This document shows, piece after piece, positions 45,125-54,043 of a DNA stretch of 64,000 bases. The notes under the pieces are model-generated. The model did not search any database, was not told the origin of the DNA, and was given only the letters and a program-made list of their open reading frames with translations. Position 1 is the first letter of the stretch. Each line of letters opens with the position of its first letter. Source of the stretch: Shewanella zhangzhouensis (GTDB lineage Bacteria > Pseudomonadota > Gammaproteobacteria > Enterobacterales > Shewanellaceae). Both the position numbers and the translations under genes were made by a program. The stretch is from positions 556,501-620,500 of the forward strand of contig NZ_CP080414.1 in the NCBI RefSeq assembly GCF_019457615.1. Direction: 5' to 3'.

Positions 45125-46138
45125 ATGAGCAAGATTAAAGTAGGTATCAACGGTTTTGGCCGCATGGGGCGTCTCACGCTGCGCTCAGCATGGAACAGTG
45201 ACGCGTTTGAATTTGTACATATCAACGACCCGGCGGGGGATGCCACGGCGCTGGCGCACCTGCTGGAATTTGATTCCGTCCATGGCCGTTGGCAGCATCC
45301 GGTGGCCAGCGATGGCTGCAATATCCTCATTGGTGAAAAGCGGATCAGCACCAGTATGAACAAGACCATCGAAGAGACCGACTGGTCGGGCTGCGATCTG
45401 GTGATTGAGGCCTCCGGCAAGATGAAAACCAGGGCGGTGCTTGAAGCCTATCTTGCTCAGGGCGTTAAGCGGGTTGTGGTGACGGCACCCGTGAAGGAAG
45501 AAGGCGTGCTTAACGTGGTGATGGGGATTAACCACGAGCTGTACAACCCGGATGTGCACCCGATTGTTACTGCGGCTTCCTGCACCACCAACTGTCTGGC
45601 GCCCGTGGTTAAGGTGATCCACGAGGGGCTGGGCATCAAGCATGGCTCCATGACCACCATTCATGACATCACCAACACCCAAACCATTCTGGATGCGCCT
45701 CACAAGGACCTGCGCCGTGCCCGCGCCTGCGGTATGAGCCTTATCCCTACCACCACAGGCAGCGCCACCGCCATTACCCATATTTTCCCCGAGCTCAAGG
45801 GACGCCTTAACGGCCACGCCGTGCGGGTGCCGCTGGCCAATGCCTCGCTGACCGACTGCGTATTCGAAGTGGAGCGTCCCACCACTGAAGTGGAGGTGAA
45901 CGCCCTGCTCAAGGCTGCCGCAGAAGGCGAACTCAAGGGTATTTTGGGATTTGAAGAAAGGCCGCTGGTGTCCATCGACTATCGCACCGATCCCCGCTCC
46001 AGCGTGGTGGATGCCCTGTCCACCATGGTGGTTAACGGCACCCAGGTGAAGCTCTATTGCTGGTACGACAACGAGTGGGGTTATGCCAACCGCGTGGCCG
46101 AACTGGCGTTGATGGTCGGACAACGGGATAAGGCGTAA
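45125..46138 (+). CDS. GAPDH of the arsenate resistance operon
   Basis: 337-residue glyceraldehyde-3-phosphate dehydrogenase: Rossmann GINGFGRMG at residues 7-15, catalytic Cys153 in AASCTTNC, and C-terminal WYDNEWGYANR. The ATG at 45125 is used; the 45071 frame overlaps arsR. Its place between arsR and arsJ matches the known pair in which GAPDH uses arsenate in place of phosphate to make unstable 1-arseno-3-phosphoglycerate, which ArsJ exports. It is therefore probably specialised for detoxification rather than central glycolysis. Confidence 0.93.
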   Translation: MSKIKVGINGFGRMGRLTLRSAWNSDAFEFVHINDPAGDATALAHLLEFDSVHGRWQHPVASDGCNILIGEKRISTSMNKTIEETDWSGCDLVIEASGKMKTRAVLEAYLAQGVKRVVVTAPVKEEGVLNVVMGINHELYNPDVHPIVTAASCTTNCLAPVVKVIHEGLGIKHGSMTTIHDITNTQTILDAPHKDLRRARACGMSLIPTTTGSATAITHIFPELKGRLNGHAVRVPLANASLTDCVFEVERPTTEVEVNALLKAAAEGELKGILGFEERPLVSIDYRTDPRSSVVDALSTMVVNGTQVKLYCWYDNEWGYANRVAELALMVGQRDKA

Positions 46139-46143
46139 ATCCT

Positions 46144-47385
46144 ATGTTTGCGAGGGGCAATACACTGACGCCGGATCAGCGTCAATACCTGTTGGTCACT
46201 GCCAACTATTGGGCCTTTACCCTTACCGATGGTGCCCTGCGGATGTTGGTGGTGCTCTATTTCCATCAGTTGGGGTATGGGCCGCTGGCGATCGCCATGT
46301 TATTCCTGTTCTACGAGTTTTTTGGCGTGGTGACCAATCTTGTAGGGGGCTGGCTGGGCGCTCGTATTGGTCTTAATCGCACCATGAATATAGGTATGGG
46401 GCTGCAGATTCTGGCACTGGGCATGCTGTTGGCACCGTCGGCCTGGCTCACGGTGGCCTGGGTGATGGCGGCTCAGGCGCTGTCAGGTATCGCCAAAGAT
46501 CTCAATAAAATGAGTGCCAAAAGCGCCATCAAGTCTCTGGTGCCCAAGGATGGTGCAGATGACAGGCTGTTCAAGTACGTGGCCCTGCTCACCGGCTCGA
46601 AAAACGCCCTCAAGGGCGTGGGTTTCTTTGTCGGCGGGGCACTGTTGTCGCTGGTTGGCTTTACAGGTGCCGTTGCAATCCTGCTGATCCTGCTCGGGCT
46701 GGTTTGGCTTGATAGCCTGAGTGGCCTCAGGCATGAGCTCGGCAAGGCCAAAAACAAGCCAAAATTCAAAGAGATTTTTTCTAAAAGTGCCAGAGTCAAT
46801 ACCCTGTCGGCGGCGCGATTTTTTTTGTTTGCGGCAAGAGATGTCTGGTTCGTGGTGGCACTGCCTGTGTCCCTTGCCAGTCTCTTTGGCTGGAGCCATT
46901 GGCAGGTCGGGAGTTTTCTGGCGGCCTGGATTATTGGTTATGGCATGGTACAGGCTGCTGCCCCTCGGCTTATTCGCCGAAAGGGACGATTGCCCGGCGG
47001 CCGTGAAGCCACCTTTTGGGTGGCTTTGCTGGCCCTGTCACCGGCGGCTATCGCCATGGGGTTGTATGCCATGGGGGATGCCGGACAGGGTGGCAGTTTA
47101 AGCCTCTACTGGTTGCTTGCAGGGCTACTGATTTTTGGTGTGCTCTTTGCCATCAACTCGGCACTGCACAGTTTTTTGATAGTGCATTATGCCGATGAAG
47201 ACGGGGTTTCGCTGGATGTGGGATTCTACTACATGGCCAATGCCGCTGGCCGTCTTATGGGTACACTGTTATCGGGAGCCGTGTTCCAATTTTATGGTCT
47301 GGAAGCCTGTTTATGGGTCAGTGCGCTGATGTTGGGTATTACCGCTTTCATCAGTTTAAGACTACCTGACAATAGCGTCGGTTAA
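46144..47385 (+). CDS. arsJ: Organoarsenical efflux MFS transporter ArsJ
   Basis: 413-residue, 12-span major facilitator protein. The N-terminus NYWAFTLTDGALRMLVVLYFHQLGYGP and loop GIAKDLNKMSAKSAIKSLVP are characteristic of ArsJ. It exports 1-arseno-3-phosphoglycerate made by the upstream GAPDH, 5 nt away, together forming an arsenate-specific resistance route that does not need ArsC. The operon lacks arsB/acr3 and arsC in this window. Confidence 0.94.
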   Translation: MFARGNTLTPDQRQYLLVTANYWAFTLTDGALRMLVVLYFHQLGYGPLAIAMLFLFYEFFGVVTNLVGGWLGARIGLNRTMNIGMGLQILALGMLLAPSAWLTVAWVMAAQALSGIAKDLNKMSAKSAIKSLVPKDGADDRLFKYVALLTGSKNALKGVGFFVGGALLSLVGFTGAVAILLILLGLVWLDSLSGLRHELGKAKNKPKFKEIFSKSARVNTLSAARFFLFAARDVWFVVALPVSLASLFGWSHWQVGSFLAAWIIGYGMVQAAAPRLIRRKGRLPGGREATFWVALLALSPAAIAMGLYAMGDAGQGGSLSLYWLLAGLLIFGVLFAINSALHSFLIVHYADEDGVSLDVGFYYMANAAGRLMGTLLSGAVFQFYGLEACLWVSALMLGITAFISLRLPDNSVG

Positions 47386-47489
47386 CATTATCGGGTATTA
47401 ATTGCTGCTACACTTGAACCAAGTCTTTAATGCGGGAGCCTGAATGGAACGGTCGGTGCGAGTTGCTGTTAATTGCGGGGGGGCCAATC

Positions 47490-49733
47490 GTGGGTAAACT
47501 CTTTGCCAGCGCCCGTAAACTTGAGGAACAGCCGCTTCAGCCTGAGGCTCCTGTTGCCCCCTGGATCATCGGTATTATTGACGATGAGCCTGCCATTCAC
47601 GATGTTACCCGTTTGGCCCTGAAACATGTTCGCGTATTCGGACGCCCCCTTGAGTTTGTATCGGCATTCAATGCCAAAGAAGGCTTCGAGCTGGTGAAAA
47701 AACACCCCGAGATGGCATTGGTGCTGCTGGACGTGGTGATGGAAACCGATGAGGCCGGTTTGATGCTGGTGGACCGCATTCGCAATGAACTCGATAACCA
47801 CCTGTTGCAAATTGTCCTCAGGACAGGCCAGCCCGGATATACCCCCGAAGAAGAAGTTATCCTCAAGTACGAAATCAACTCCTACAAGACCAAGAGCGAG
47901 CTGACACGCAATAAACTGTTTACTGTGGTGGCAACCGGACTGCGATGTTTCAGTCAGATGGATGCATTGGAGCGCAGTCGTCAGGGATTAAGGTCGGTAA
48001 TTAATGCGGCCGCAAATCTGTTTCAGGAACGATCGCTCCATGAGTTTGCTGGTGGGGTGCTCGAGCAAATCGATGCCCTCTTTAACATCAAGGCCGACAG
48101 CCTGTTTTGTGTCTCCAAACGGCCAATGAACGGGCCCTTTGCCATAGATTCCGGTAATCATGAGTTTTTTGTGGTGGCCGCCAGTGACAAGTTCCGCCCC
48201 TTCTACGGTAAGAGTCTGGACGAGCTGAGTCCCGAGCTTGAGCAGCGCAAGCTGGTGCAGGAAACCCTCAACGCCCATCAGCATGTATTTCATCCCAACT
48301 GCAGTTGTTTATATCTGTCGACGCCATCGGGCTGGCAGGGGGTGATCGTCGCCGAAAATGCCACCGGTCTGACCAAGGTGGATCAGGAGCTGTTACAGGT
48401 GTTTTGCCTGAACGTGGCACTTGGGCTGGAAAATGCCAAGTTTTTTGCGCACCTCAACAAGGCGGCCTTTTTCGATGAGCTGACCGGCCTGCACAACCGC
48501 GCCGGATTGGTGGAGTATGGCGCCAGTTTCCTGAAACAATTTGACCCGGGGGCTGCGAGTCTCTTTATGGTGGATATCGATTATTTCCACCAGATTATCG
48601 AGTCCCTGGGGTACGAGTTTGGTAACAACATTCTGGACAAAATGTCGCGGGTATTGCGCAAAGAATTTTCCACCCGTGCCCTGATTGCCCGCTTGCATGC
48701 GGATGTGTTTGCCGTGCTCTTGCCTGAGGTAAAACTCACTGCCCATGAGTTGGCGGTGCGCTGCGCCAAACCCCTGATGATAGACGAGCAATCGATTCGA
48801 TTGGGTCTTACTGTTGGCTGCGCCGTGCTGGATGCCACCCAAGAGCCTGATATGGAACAGATGCTCAGGCATGCCGAGTCGGCGCTGAAGGTGGCCAAGG
48901 AGCACAGGCGTGGCTCCGGTGAAACCTTTAACAAGCGCTACGAGCAGGCATCGAGAGACAGCATGACAGTGCTCAGTGACCTGCGCATTGCTCTGGATAA
49001 TCGGGAACTCTATCTGGTGCTGCAACCCAAGGTGAACATTCACACCGGTGCCGTAGTGGGTTATGAGGCGCTCATCCGCTGGCAGCATCCGGAAAAGGGC
49101 AACATTCCCCCTGGCGCCTTTATCCCGGCGGTGGAAAAATCCGGACTCTACTACGGCCTGGATCTCTATGTAGCGCGGGCGACCTGCGAGCTCATTACTC
49201 AGCATCCTGAGCTGAATGTCCCTGTATCGTTGAACATCTCCGCTAATTCACTGCACCACGAGACCTTTGTCGACGATCTCAAGGCCGAATTTCTCCGTGC
49301 CGGCGTGGCTTTTGACCGGGTAGAGCTGGAAATCACCGAAAATGCACTGGTGCACTCAGACCGGGCCATCAGTGAGCTGCATCGGCTTCATCAAAGCGGC
49401 TTTATCATCTGTCTGGATGACTTTGGGGCCGGTTTCTCCTCCCTGGGGTATTTATTGCGATTGCCTATTCAGGTCATCAAGATAGACAGGGCCTTTATCT
49501 CTCATCTGACCGACAGCGACGAAGCCATCGCTGTGTTGCAGGGGATTTTGCGCATTGGACGGGATCTCAAAAAGCAGCTGATTATTGAGGGAGTTGAAAC
49601 CGAGGCGCAACTGGAGCTACTGAAATCCATGCAGGTGGATTTTGTGCAGGGATTTTATTTCCACCGGCCTTTGCCCGTTGGCGAGGCGCTGGCGCTGCTC
49701 GACCCGGCGCGAAGTACCACCGCAGGTCTTTAA
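47490..49733 (+). CDS. Response regulator with DUF3369-like, degenerate GGDEF and EAL domains
   Basis: About 747 residues from GTG 47490 (an upstream frame at 47430 has an unlikely N-terminus). Receiver domain at about 25-150 (IIDDEPAIHD; phosphoacceptor Asp in LVLLDVVMET; KSELTRNKLF). A DUF3369-type region spans about 160-330. The GGDEF-type domain at about 340-480 is degenerate: HADVF replaces GGDEF near residue 403. The EAL domain at about 500-740 has YEALIRW, LEITENALV, DDFGAGFSS, KIDRAF and EGVET, all consistent with an active c-di-GMP phosphodiesterase. A phospho-regulated phosphodiesterase is predicted. No cognate kinase gene is adjacent. Confidence 0.88.
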   Translation: MGKLFASARKLEEQPLQPEAPVAPWIIGIIDDEPAIHDVTRLALKHVRVFGRPLEFVSAFNAKEGFELVKKHPEMALVLLDVVMETDEAGLMLVDRIRNELDNHLLQIVLRTGQPGYTPEEEVILKYEINSYKTKSELTRNKLFTVVATGLRCFSQMDALERSRQGLRSVINAAANLFQERSLHEFAGGVLEQIDALFNIKADSLFCVSKRPMNGPFAIDSGNHEFFVVAASDKFRPFYGKSLDELSPELEQRKLVQETLNAHQHVFHPNCSCLYLSTPSGWQGVIVAENATGLTKVDQELLQVFCLNVALGLENAKFFAHLNKAAFFDELTGLHNRAGLVEYGASFLKQFDPGAASLFMVDIDYFHQIIESLGYEFGNNILDKMSRVLRKEFSTRALIARLHADVFAVLLPEVKLTAHELAVRCAKPLMIDEQSIRLGLTVGCAVLDATQEPDMEQMLRHAESALKVAKEHRRGSGETFNKRYEQASRDSMTVLSDLRIALDNRELYLVLQPKVNIHTGAVVGYEALIRWQHPEKGNIPPGAFIPAVEKSGLYYGLDLYVARATCELITQHPELNVPVSLNISANSLHHETFVDDLKAEFLRAGVAFDRVELEITENALVHSDRAISELHRLHQSGFIICLDDFGAGFSSLGYLLRLPIQVIKIDRAFISHLTDSDEAIAVLQGILRIGRDLKKQLIIEGVETEAQLELLKSMQVDFVQGFYFHRPLPVGEALALLDPARSTTAGL

Positions 49734-49812
49734 ACATAAAACTTTTTGAGTTTTATACGCTTTTTCGGCAATCTGCTTATGTACTTACAGCGTGATTGCA
49801 GGAGGCAATGTC

Positions 49813-51267
49813 ATGAGTATGACCCTGACGTTTTGGGGAGCCACAGCGGAAGTCACAGGCTCCTGTCACTTACTGGAACTCAACGGTAAACGCCTGCTGC
49901 TGGATTGCGGCCTCCTGCAGGGAGGCAAGCAGCAGGAAGCCCGAAATCGCGAACCCTTCCCTTTCGACCCCGCAAGCCTGGATGCCGTGGTCTTATCCCA
50001 TGCCCACATTGACCATTCCGGTCGATTGCCTCTGCTGGTAAAGCAAGGCTACAGCGGCCCCATTTATACCCACAGCGCCACCCTCGACCTCTGCGCAATA
50101 CTCCTTAAAGATGCGGCCATGCTGCAGGGCAGGGACACAGAGCGGCAAAACAAAAAGCGGCTGAAACAAGGATTGGAACCTTTGGAAGCACTTTTCGATG
50201 AGCAGGATGTGGATGTTGCCATGACCCGCTTTATCCCGCTGGAATATGGCATGCGGCTGGACCCTGTTCCGGGGGTGACCATCACCCTCAGGGATGCCGG
50301 GCATATTCTGGGCTCGGCACTGCTGGAGCTGGAGCTGGATGACGGCCAGCGCCAGAAACGTCTGGTGTTTTCAGGCGATTTGGGGCGGGCCGGTATGCCG
50401 ATACTGCGGGATCCCGATTTGGTGGACCGCGCCGATCTGGTGCTCATGGAGTCTACCTATGGCAACCGCCTGCACCGCAGCTGGGAAGCCACACTGGAAG
50501 AGCTTAAAGGAATTTTTGCCAAGGCCATCAGCGACAGTCGCGGCAATATTCTTATCCCGGCATTCTCGGTGGGCCGGGCGCAGGAGCTGTTGTACCTGTT
50601 TCATTTGAATGCCAAAGACTGGGACCTTTCGCGCTGGACCATTTGCCTGGATAGCCCCATGGCCATTGAGGCCACCAAGGTGTACATACGCCACTTGCCG
50701 CTGATGGATGATGATTTCAAACGCTTTGTGCGCCAACATCCGGGTAAGCACCCCTTGCTCACGGACGTGGAGTTTATTCAAAGCACCGACGAGTCCATCG
50801 CACTGAATGAGGTACATCAGGGGCTCATTATCATTGCAGGCAGTGGCATGTGTAACGGCGGGCGTATCCGTTGCCATCTGGAACACAACCTCTACCGACC
50901 CGAATGCGACGTGATCATCTGCGGCTATCAGGCCGAAGGCACACCGGGCAGGGCGTTGGTGGATGGGGTGGATAAGCTGACTATCAATGGGCAATCCATT
51001 GATGTGCGCGCCCGTATTCATACCGTGGGCGGTCTGTCGGCCCATGCGGATCAGGCCGAACTGCTGCGTTGGTATCATCACTTCGAGGGGCGGCCGCCGC
51101 TGGTGCTGGTGCATGGCGAAAAAGAAGCCCAGGAAATTTTAATGGCCACCCTCGAGAATGAGCCCGAGCCACCCAAAGCAATCAGTGCGGCCAGTTATGG
51201 CGATCATCTTGATCTGGCGGCTTTGCCACGGCTCAGCTGGTTGTATCAGGGCAAAGCCCCCGGCTGA
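49813..51267 (+). CDS. Metallo-beta-lactamase/beta-CASP family RNA-processing hydrolase
   Basis: 484 residues from ATG 49813 (GGAGG 8 nt upstream). The MBL zinc motif SHAHIDHSG is at residues 62-70, with further ligands in DAGHILGSA and FSGDLGR. The beta-CASP insertion follows (GNILIPAFSVGRAQELLY; IIIAGSGMCNGGRI), and the late His motif is in VGGLSAHADQAELLRW. It resembles YsnE/CPSF-like exonucleases (bacterial RNA-degrading beta-CASP enzymes), not RNase J. It is transcribed with neighbours in the same direction but 80 nt after the previous gene. Confidence 0.88.
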   Translation: MSMTLTFWGATAEVTGSCHLLELNGKRLLLDCGLLQGGKQQEARNREPFPFDPASLDAVVLSHAHIDHSGRLPLLVKQGYSGPIYTHSATLDLCAILLKDAAMLQGRDTERQNKKRLKQGLEPLEALFDEQDVDVAMTRFIPLEYGMRLDPVPGVTITLRDAGHILGSALLELELDDGQRQKRLVFSGDLGRAGMPILRDPDLVDRADLVLMESTYGNRLHRSWEATLEELKGIFAKAISDSRGNILIPAFSVGRAQELLYLFHLNAKDWDLSRWTICLDSPMAIEATKVYIRHLPLMDDDFKRFVRQHPGKHPLLTDVEFIQSTDESIALNEVHQGLIIIAGSGMCNGGRIRCHLEHNLYRPECDVIICGYQAEGTPGRALVDGVDKLTINGQSIDVRARIHTVGGLSAHADQAELLRWYHHFEGRPPLVLVHGEKEAQEILMATLENEPEPPKAISAASYGDHLDLAALPRLSWLYQGKAPG

Positions 51268-51330
51268 TAGTGCTGGAGTTGTCTCTGTGCTTGCTGCATC
51301 ATTGGCGCTTTCCTCCTTGGAGAGCATGAA

Positions 51331-52281
51331 GTGGATGCTGCATCGTTTCGGGCCGGTTTTATTTATGTCGCCGTCGCCGTGTTTTTTTGGGGCATGCTTC
51401 CCATCGCGCTCAAATTATCGGCCGACTTTATCGACCCTGTTACCCTGACCTGGTTTCGGTTTTTGGTAGCCCTGATTGTCAGTGTGGCGGTGCAATGGTT
51501 AGGCGGCCGGTTGCGGCAGTTTGCAGCGTTGGCAAAGCAGGACTGGCTGCTCCTCCTTGGCGCGGCTGTGCTGCTGATGGCCAATTATGTTTCCTTCGTT
51601 TACTCCCTCGATTATCTGGCGCCCGGTGTGGCGCAGCTCAGCTTCCAGACGGCGCCTTTCTTTCTGGCGTTTGGCGGAGTGATGTTTTTCGCCGAGCGAT
51701 TGAAGGCGGTGCAGCTTGGATGTTTTGCCTTGCTCGCCGTAGGCATGTATCTGTTTTTTGCTCCCAGATTAAGTTTTGAAGGGGATGCCGGTGAGCTCTT
51801 GTTGGGGCTTGCCATAGTGCAGTTTTCGGCGCTGGCCTGGACCAGTTATGCCCTTATCCAAAAGGCGCTCATCCCCAGGATTTCACCGGCCAATGTGCTG
51901 CTGTTTATCTACGGTGTGGGTGTGGTGCTGATGGCGCCCTTTTGTGAGTTCACAGCCTTTGGGGCCATGGATACCAATGCCTGGTTGGTGGCAGGCTTTT
52001 GCGCTATCAATACCCTGGTGGCCTACGGCTGTTTTGGTCAGTCGATGAAGTATTGGCCCACGGCGCAGGTGAGCGCCATGCTTGCCCTGACACCCATAGT
52101 CAGCTTCAGTTTAACGGCGGCTGTCGTCGCCTTTGGCTGGTGGCCAGAGAGCTTCCAGTCCGATGCCCTGAGCTCTGTGAGCATGATGGGAATAGTGCTG
52201 ATTGTGCTGGCGGTGGCCACGCTTCAATTGTTGCCAAGATATCTGGCTTCGTTCAGTAAACCCGGGAGCGTGCAGCCATGA
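51331..52281 (+). CDS. EamA/DMT-family transporter
   Basis: 316-residue inner-membrane protein with about ten transmembrane helices in two EamA repeats (about residues 10-140 and 155-300). It has the usual ALKLSADFIDPVTLTWFRFLVAL start and MLALTPIVSFSLTAAV end blocks. The GTG at 51331 follows GGAGA. It is likely an exporter of amino acids or other small metabolites; the substrate is not deducible. The stop overlaps the next gene (ATGA). Confidence 0.85.
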   Translation: MDAASFRAGFIYVAVAVFFWGMLPIALKLSADFIDPVTLTWFRFLVALIVSVAVQWLGGRLRQFAALAKQDWLLLLGAAVLLMANYVSFVYSLDYLAPGVAQLSFQTAPFFLAFGGVMFFAERLKAVQLGCFALLAVGMYLFFAPRLSFEGDAGELLLGLAIVQFSALAWTSYALIQKALIPRISPANVLLFIYGVGVVLMAPFCEFTAFGAMDTNAWLVAGFCAINTLVAYGCFGQSMKYWPTAQVSAMLALTPIVSFSLTAAVVAFGWWPESFQSDALSSVSMMGIVLIVLAVATLQLLPRYLASFSKPGSVQP

Positions 52282-52892
52282 GCCGTCAGGCACAGCCGCC
52301 GCTCTGGCTTTCGGACATTCGCGCCGTTGTCTTCGACCTCGATGGCACCCTGGCCCATTCCAACCCAGACTTTCCGGCTATCCGGCAGGCGCTCGGGCTC
52401 ACTGCCGGGCAGGATATTCTGGCCCATATTGCAGGTTTACCTGCGGCGGAGCAGGGCGATGCCATGGCGACAGTGCATCACTATGAAATGGCGGCCTCTC
52501 ATCAGGCTGAATGGATAGGGGGCGCAGCGGAACTGCTGCAGTTTGTGCAGCAAATACCGCTGCCGACGGCGATTTTGACCCGCAATATGCGTCAGGCCGC
52601 ACAGCTGACGCTGTCGCGTCTGGGATTATCGGTTGGCGTCTTGCTGACCCGGGAAGATGCGCCGGCCAAGCCCGACCCTGCCGGCCTCATCCACATCATG
52701 CAAATCTGGCAGCTTGCGCCGCACCAGGTGCTCTACGTTGGTGATTATCTGTTTGACCTGCAGACGGCCCATAGCGCCGGTTGCCGGTCGGCGCTCTACT
52801 GCCCGGAGGGGAAGCCGGACTATGCCGATCTGGCTGACTTGCTGGTGCCCTGTTATTTTGAGTTCATTGATTTGTGGCGCGGCGCTGAATAA
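52278..52892 (+). CDS. HAD-superfamily hydrolase (subfamily IA)
   Basis: 204 residues with HAD motif I DLDGTLAHS (nucleophile Asp20, acid Asp22), motif II in AILTRN near 97, a Lys in KPDP near 130 and motif IV GDYLFDLQTA near 155. The helical cap lies at about 30-80, so it is an IA phosphoglycolate phosphatase-like enzyme. It is coupled to the EamA gene by a 4-nt overlap. Its 3' end overlaps the convergent small membrane protein by 29 nt. Confidence 0.86.
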   Translation: MSRQAQPPLWLSDIRAVVFDLDGTLAHSNPDFPAIRQALGLTAGQDILAHIAGLPAAEQGDAMATVHHYEMAASHQAEWIGGAAELLQFVQQIPLPTAILTRNMRQAAQLTLSRLGLSVGVLLTREDAPAKPDPAGLIHIMQIWQLAPHQVLYVGDYLFDLQTAHSAGCRSALYCPEGKPDYADLADLLVPCYFEFIDLWRGAE

Positions 52893-53202
52893 GCAGTCTC
52901 AGGCTGTCCAGAATCCCAAACAGCCACACGCCGATGACCAGGTACAGTGCAAATGAGTCGATGGCGCTACTGCGATTGTGGATCTCTGCCAGAATTTGCG
53001 GCATGTCCAGCGGCAGCATCCCTGACATTATCTCGTTGGCAATGTCGTTGGCGACCCGGTAAACGTCACTGAGCAGCAGAGAAAGGCTGATTGCCGTCAG
53101 TAGCAGTATCAACCAGCCCAGCCACTTTTTACCCAGCAGCAGATGCCCACTTCCCGGGCATACAAGGGCGTTGCACATCAGTGCTTTCAATTCGTTAGAC
53201 AT
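52864..53202 (-). CDS. Small membrane protein with CPGSGHLLLGKK motif
   Basis: 112 residues from 53202 (AGGAGA upstream). MCNALVCPGSGHLLLGKKWLGWLILLLTAISL forms one hydrophobic segment after a glycine turn, and a second lies near residues 82-108. The pattern PGxGHxxxGK is common in small TM2-like or DUF-type membrane proteins of unknown role. Convergent overlap with the HAD gene is 29 nt. Confidence 0.7.
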   Translation of the reverse strand: MSNELKALMCNALVCPGSGHLLLGKKWLGWLILLLTAISLSLLLSDVYRVANDIANEIMSGMLPLDMPQILAEIHNRSSAIDSFALYLVIGVWLFGILDSLRLLIQRRATNQ

Positions 53203-53287
53203 GGATTCTCCTGTGAACCATGGCAGCATAACAGCTTGAAGGCCGCTGACAAGGCGGCAAACATATACAGGCAAAGGAGATTAATGG

Positions 53288-53878
53288 ATGAAACTCAGCA
53301 TAATCACCGGTGTTTTTACATTGGCATTTCTGGGCGTGGCGGCAGCCGAGGCTCCTTCTTTTGATTGCAGTAAATTAGCTGACAATGCTCCCTCGGCCGA
53401 AAAGCTGGTGTGTAGCGACCCGGCGCTGGCTGCGCTTGACAGAAGATTGGCAGATACCTATAAGGCGGCCCTGATGAAGGCTGTCAATGAACATCCACCA
53501 ACCCTCAAGGCGGAGCAGCGGGGCTGGATTAAAGGCCGCAATGAGTGCTGGAAATCCGAAGAACTGGCCGCTTGTGTGGCCCAGAGCTATCGAACCCGGA
53601 CGGCGGAATTACAGGCACTCTATCGTTTGGTGCCCATGAAGGGCCCTTTCAGTTGGCGCTGCGGCGATAACAGCGAAGTGATTATCAGCTATTTTGACAC
53701 CGCCCCCGCAAGTGCCATCGCCGAGCGGGGCGATTCTGTGTCGCTGATGTTTGTTGCCCCAAGCGGCAGCGGCGCACGCTATCAGGGACCCAATGAAAGC
53801 TTTTGGGAGCATCAGGGCGAAGCCGAAGTGGTTTGGGGGTATGGTGCACCTGCGCTCAAGTGTACATTGGTACCTTGA
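53288..53878 (+). CDS. Periplasmic lysozyme-inhibitor-like protein (LprI-type plus MliC-type domains)
   Basis: 196 residues with a signal peptide (about 1-20). The N-terminal half (about 22-118) resembles the LprI/DUF1311 domain: FDCSKLADNAPSAEKLVCSDPALAALDRRLADTYK and RGWIKGRNECWK. The C-terminal half (about 125-196) resembles MliC: FSWRCGDN, ARYQGPNESFWEHQGEAEVVWGYGAPALKCTLVP. Both families are linked to inhibition of host lysozymes, and their fusion predicts a bifunctional or alternative inhibitor. Even numbers of cysteines suggest disulfides. Confidence 0.8.
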   Translation: MKLSIITGVFTLAFLGVAAAEAPSFDCSKLADNAPSAEKLVCSDPALAALDRRLADTYKAALMKAVNEHPPTLKAEQRGWIKGRNECWKSEELAACVAQSYRTRTAELQALYRLVPMKGPFSWRCGDNSEVIISYFDTAPASAIAERGDSVSLMFVAPSGSGARYQGPNESFWEHQGEAEVVWGYGAPALKCTLVP

Positions 53879-53943
53879 TAGGGGTTTTGATAGAGATAGA
53901 ACCGCCGGTATCCAAAACTTGCCCCAAATGGGGTTCACCCAAT

Positions 53944-53971
53944 AAAAAGGCCGCCCATGGGCGGCTTTTTT
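53944..53971. terminator. Bidirectional terminator, lysozyme-inhibitor gene / phosphatase gene
   Basis: AAAAAG-GCCGCCC pairs with GGGCGGC-TTTTTT around AT. It lies between the convergent lysozyme-inhibitor-like gene and alkaline phosphatase gene. Confidence 0.88.
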
Positions 53972-53986
53972 GCGGGTGCGTTTTAA

Positions 53987-54043
53987 TCACCGAGCGTTTG
54001 TCACCGAGCCTGGTTTGTCACCCAGCTTAGTTATTCACCGAGC
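53987..54043. repeat. Four short repeats at the 3' end of the phosphatase gene
   Basis: TCACC(G/C)AGC occurs at 53987, 54001, 54018 and 54035 (spacing 14, 17, 17). The last copy is inside the phosphatase reading frame and encodes its final residues; the other three follow the stop codon. It looks like local duplication of the gene end. Confidence 0.6.
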
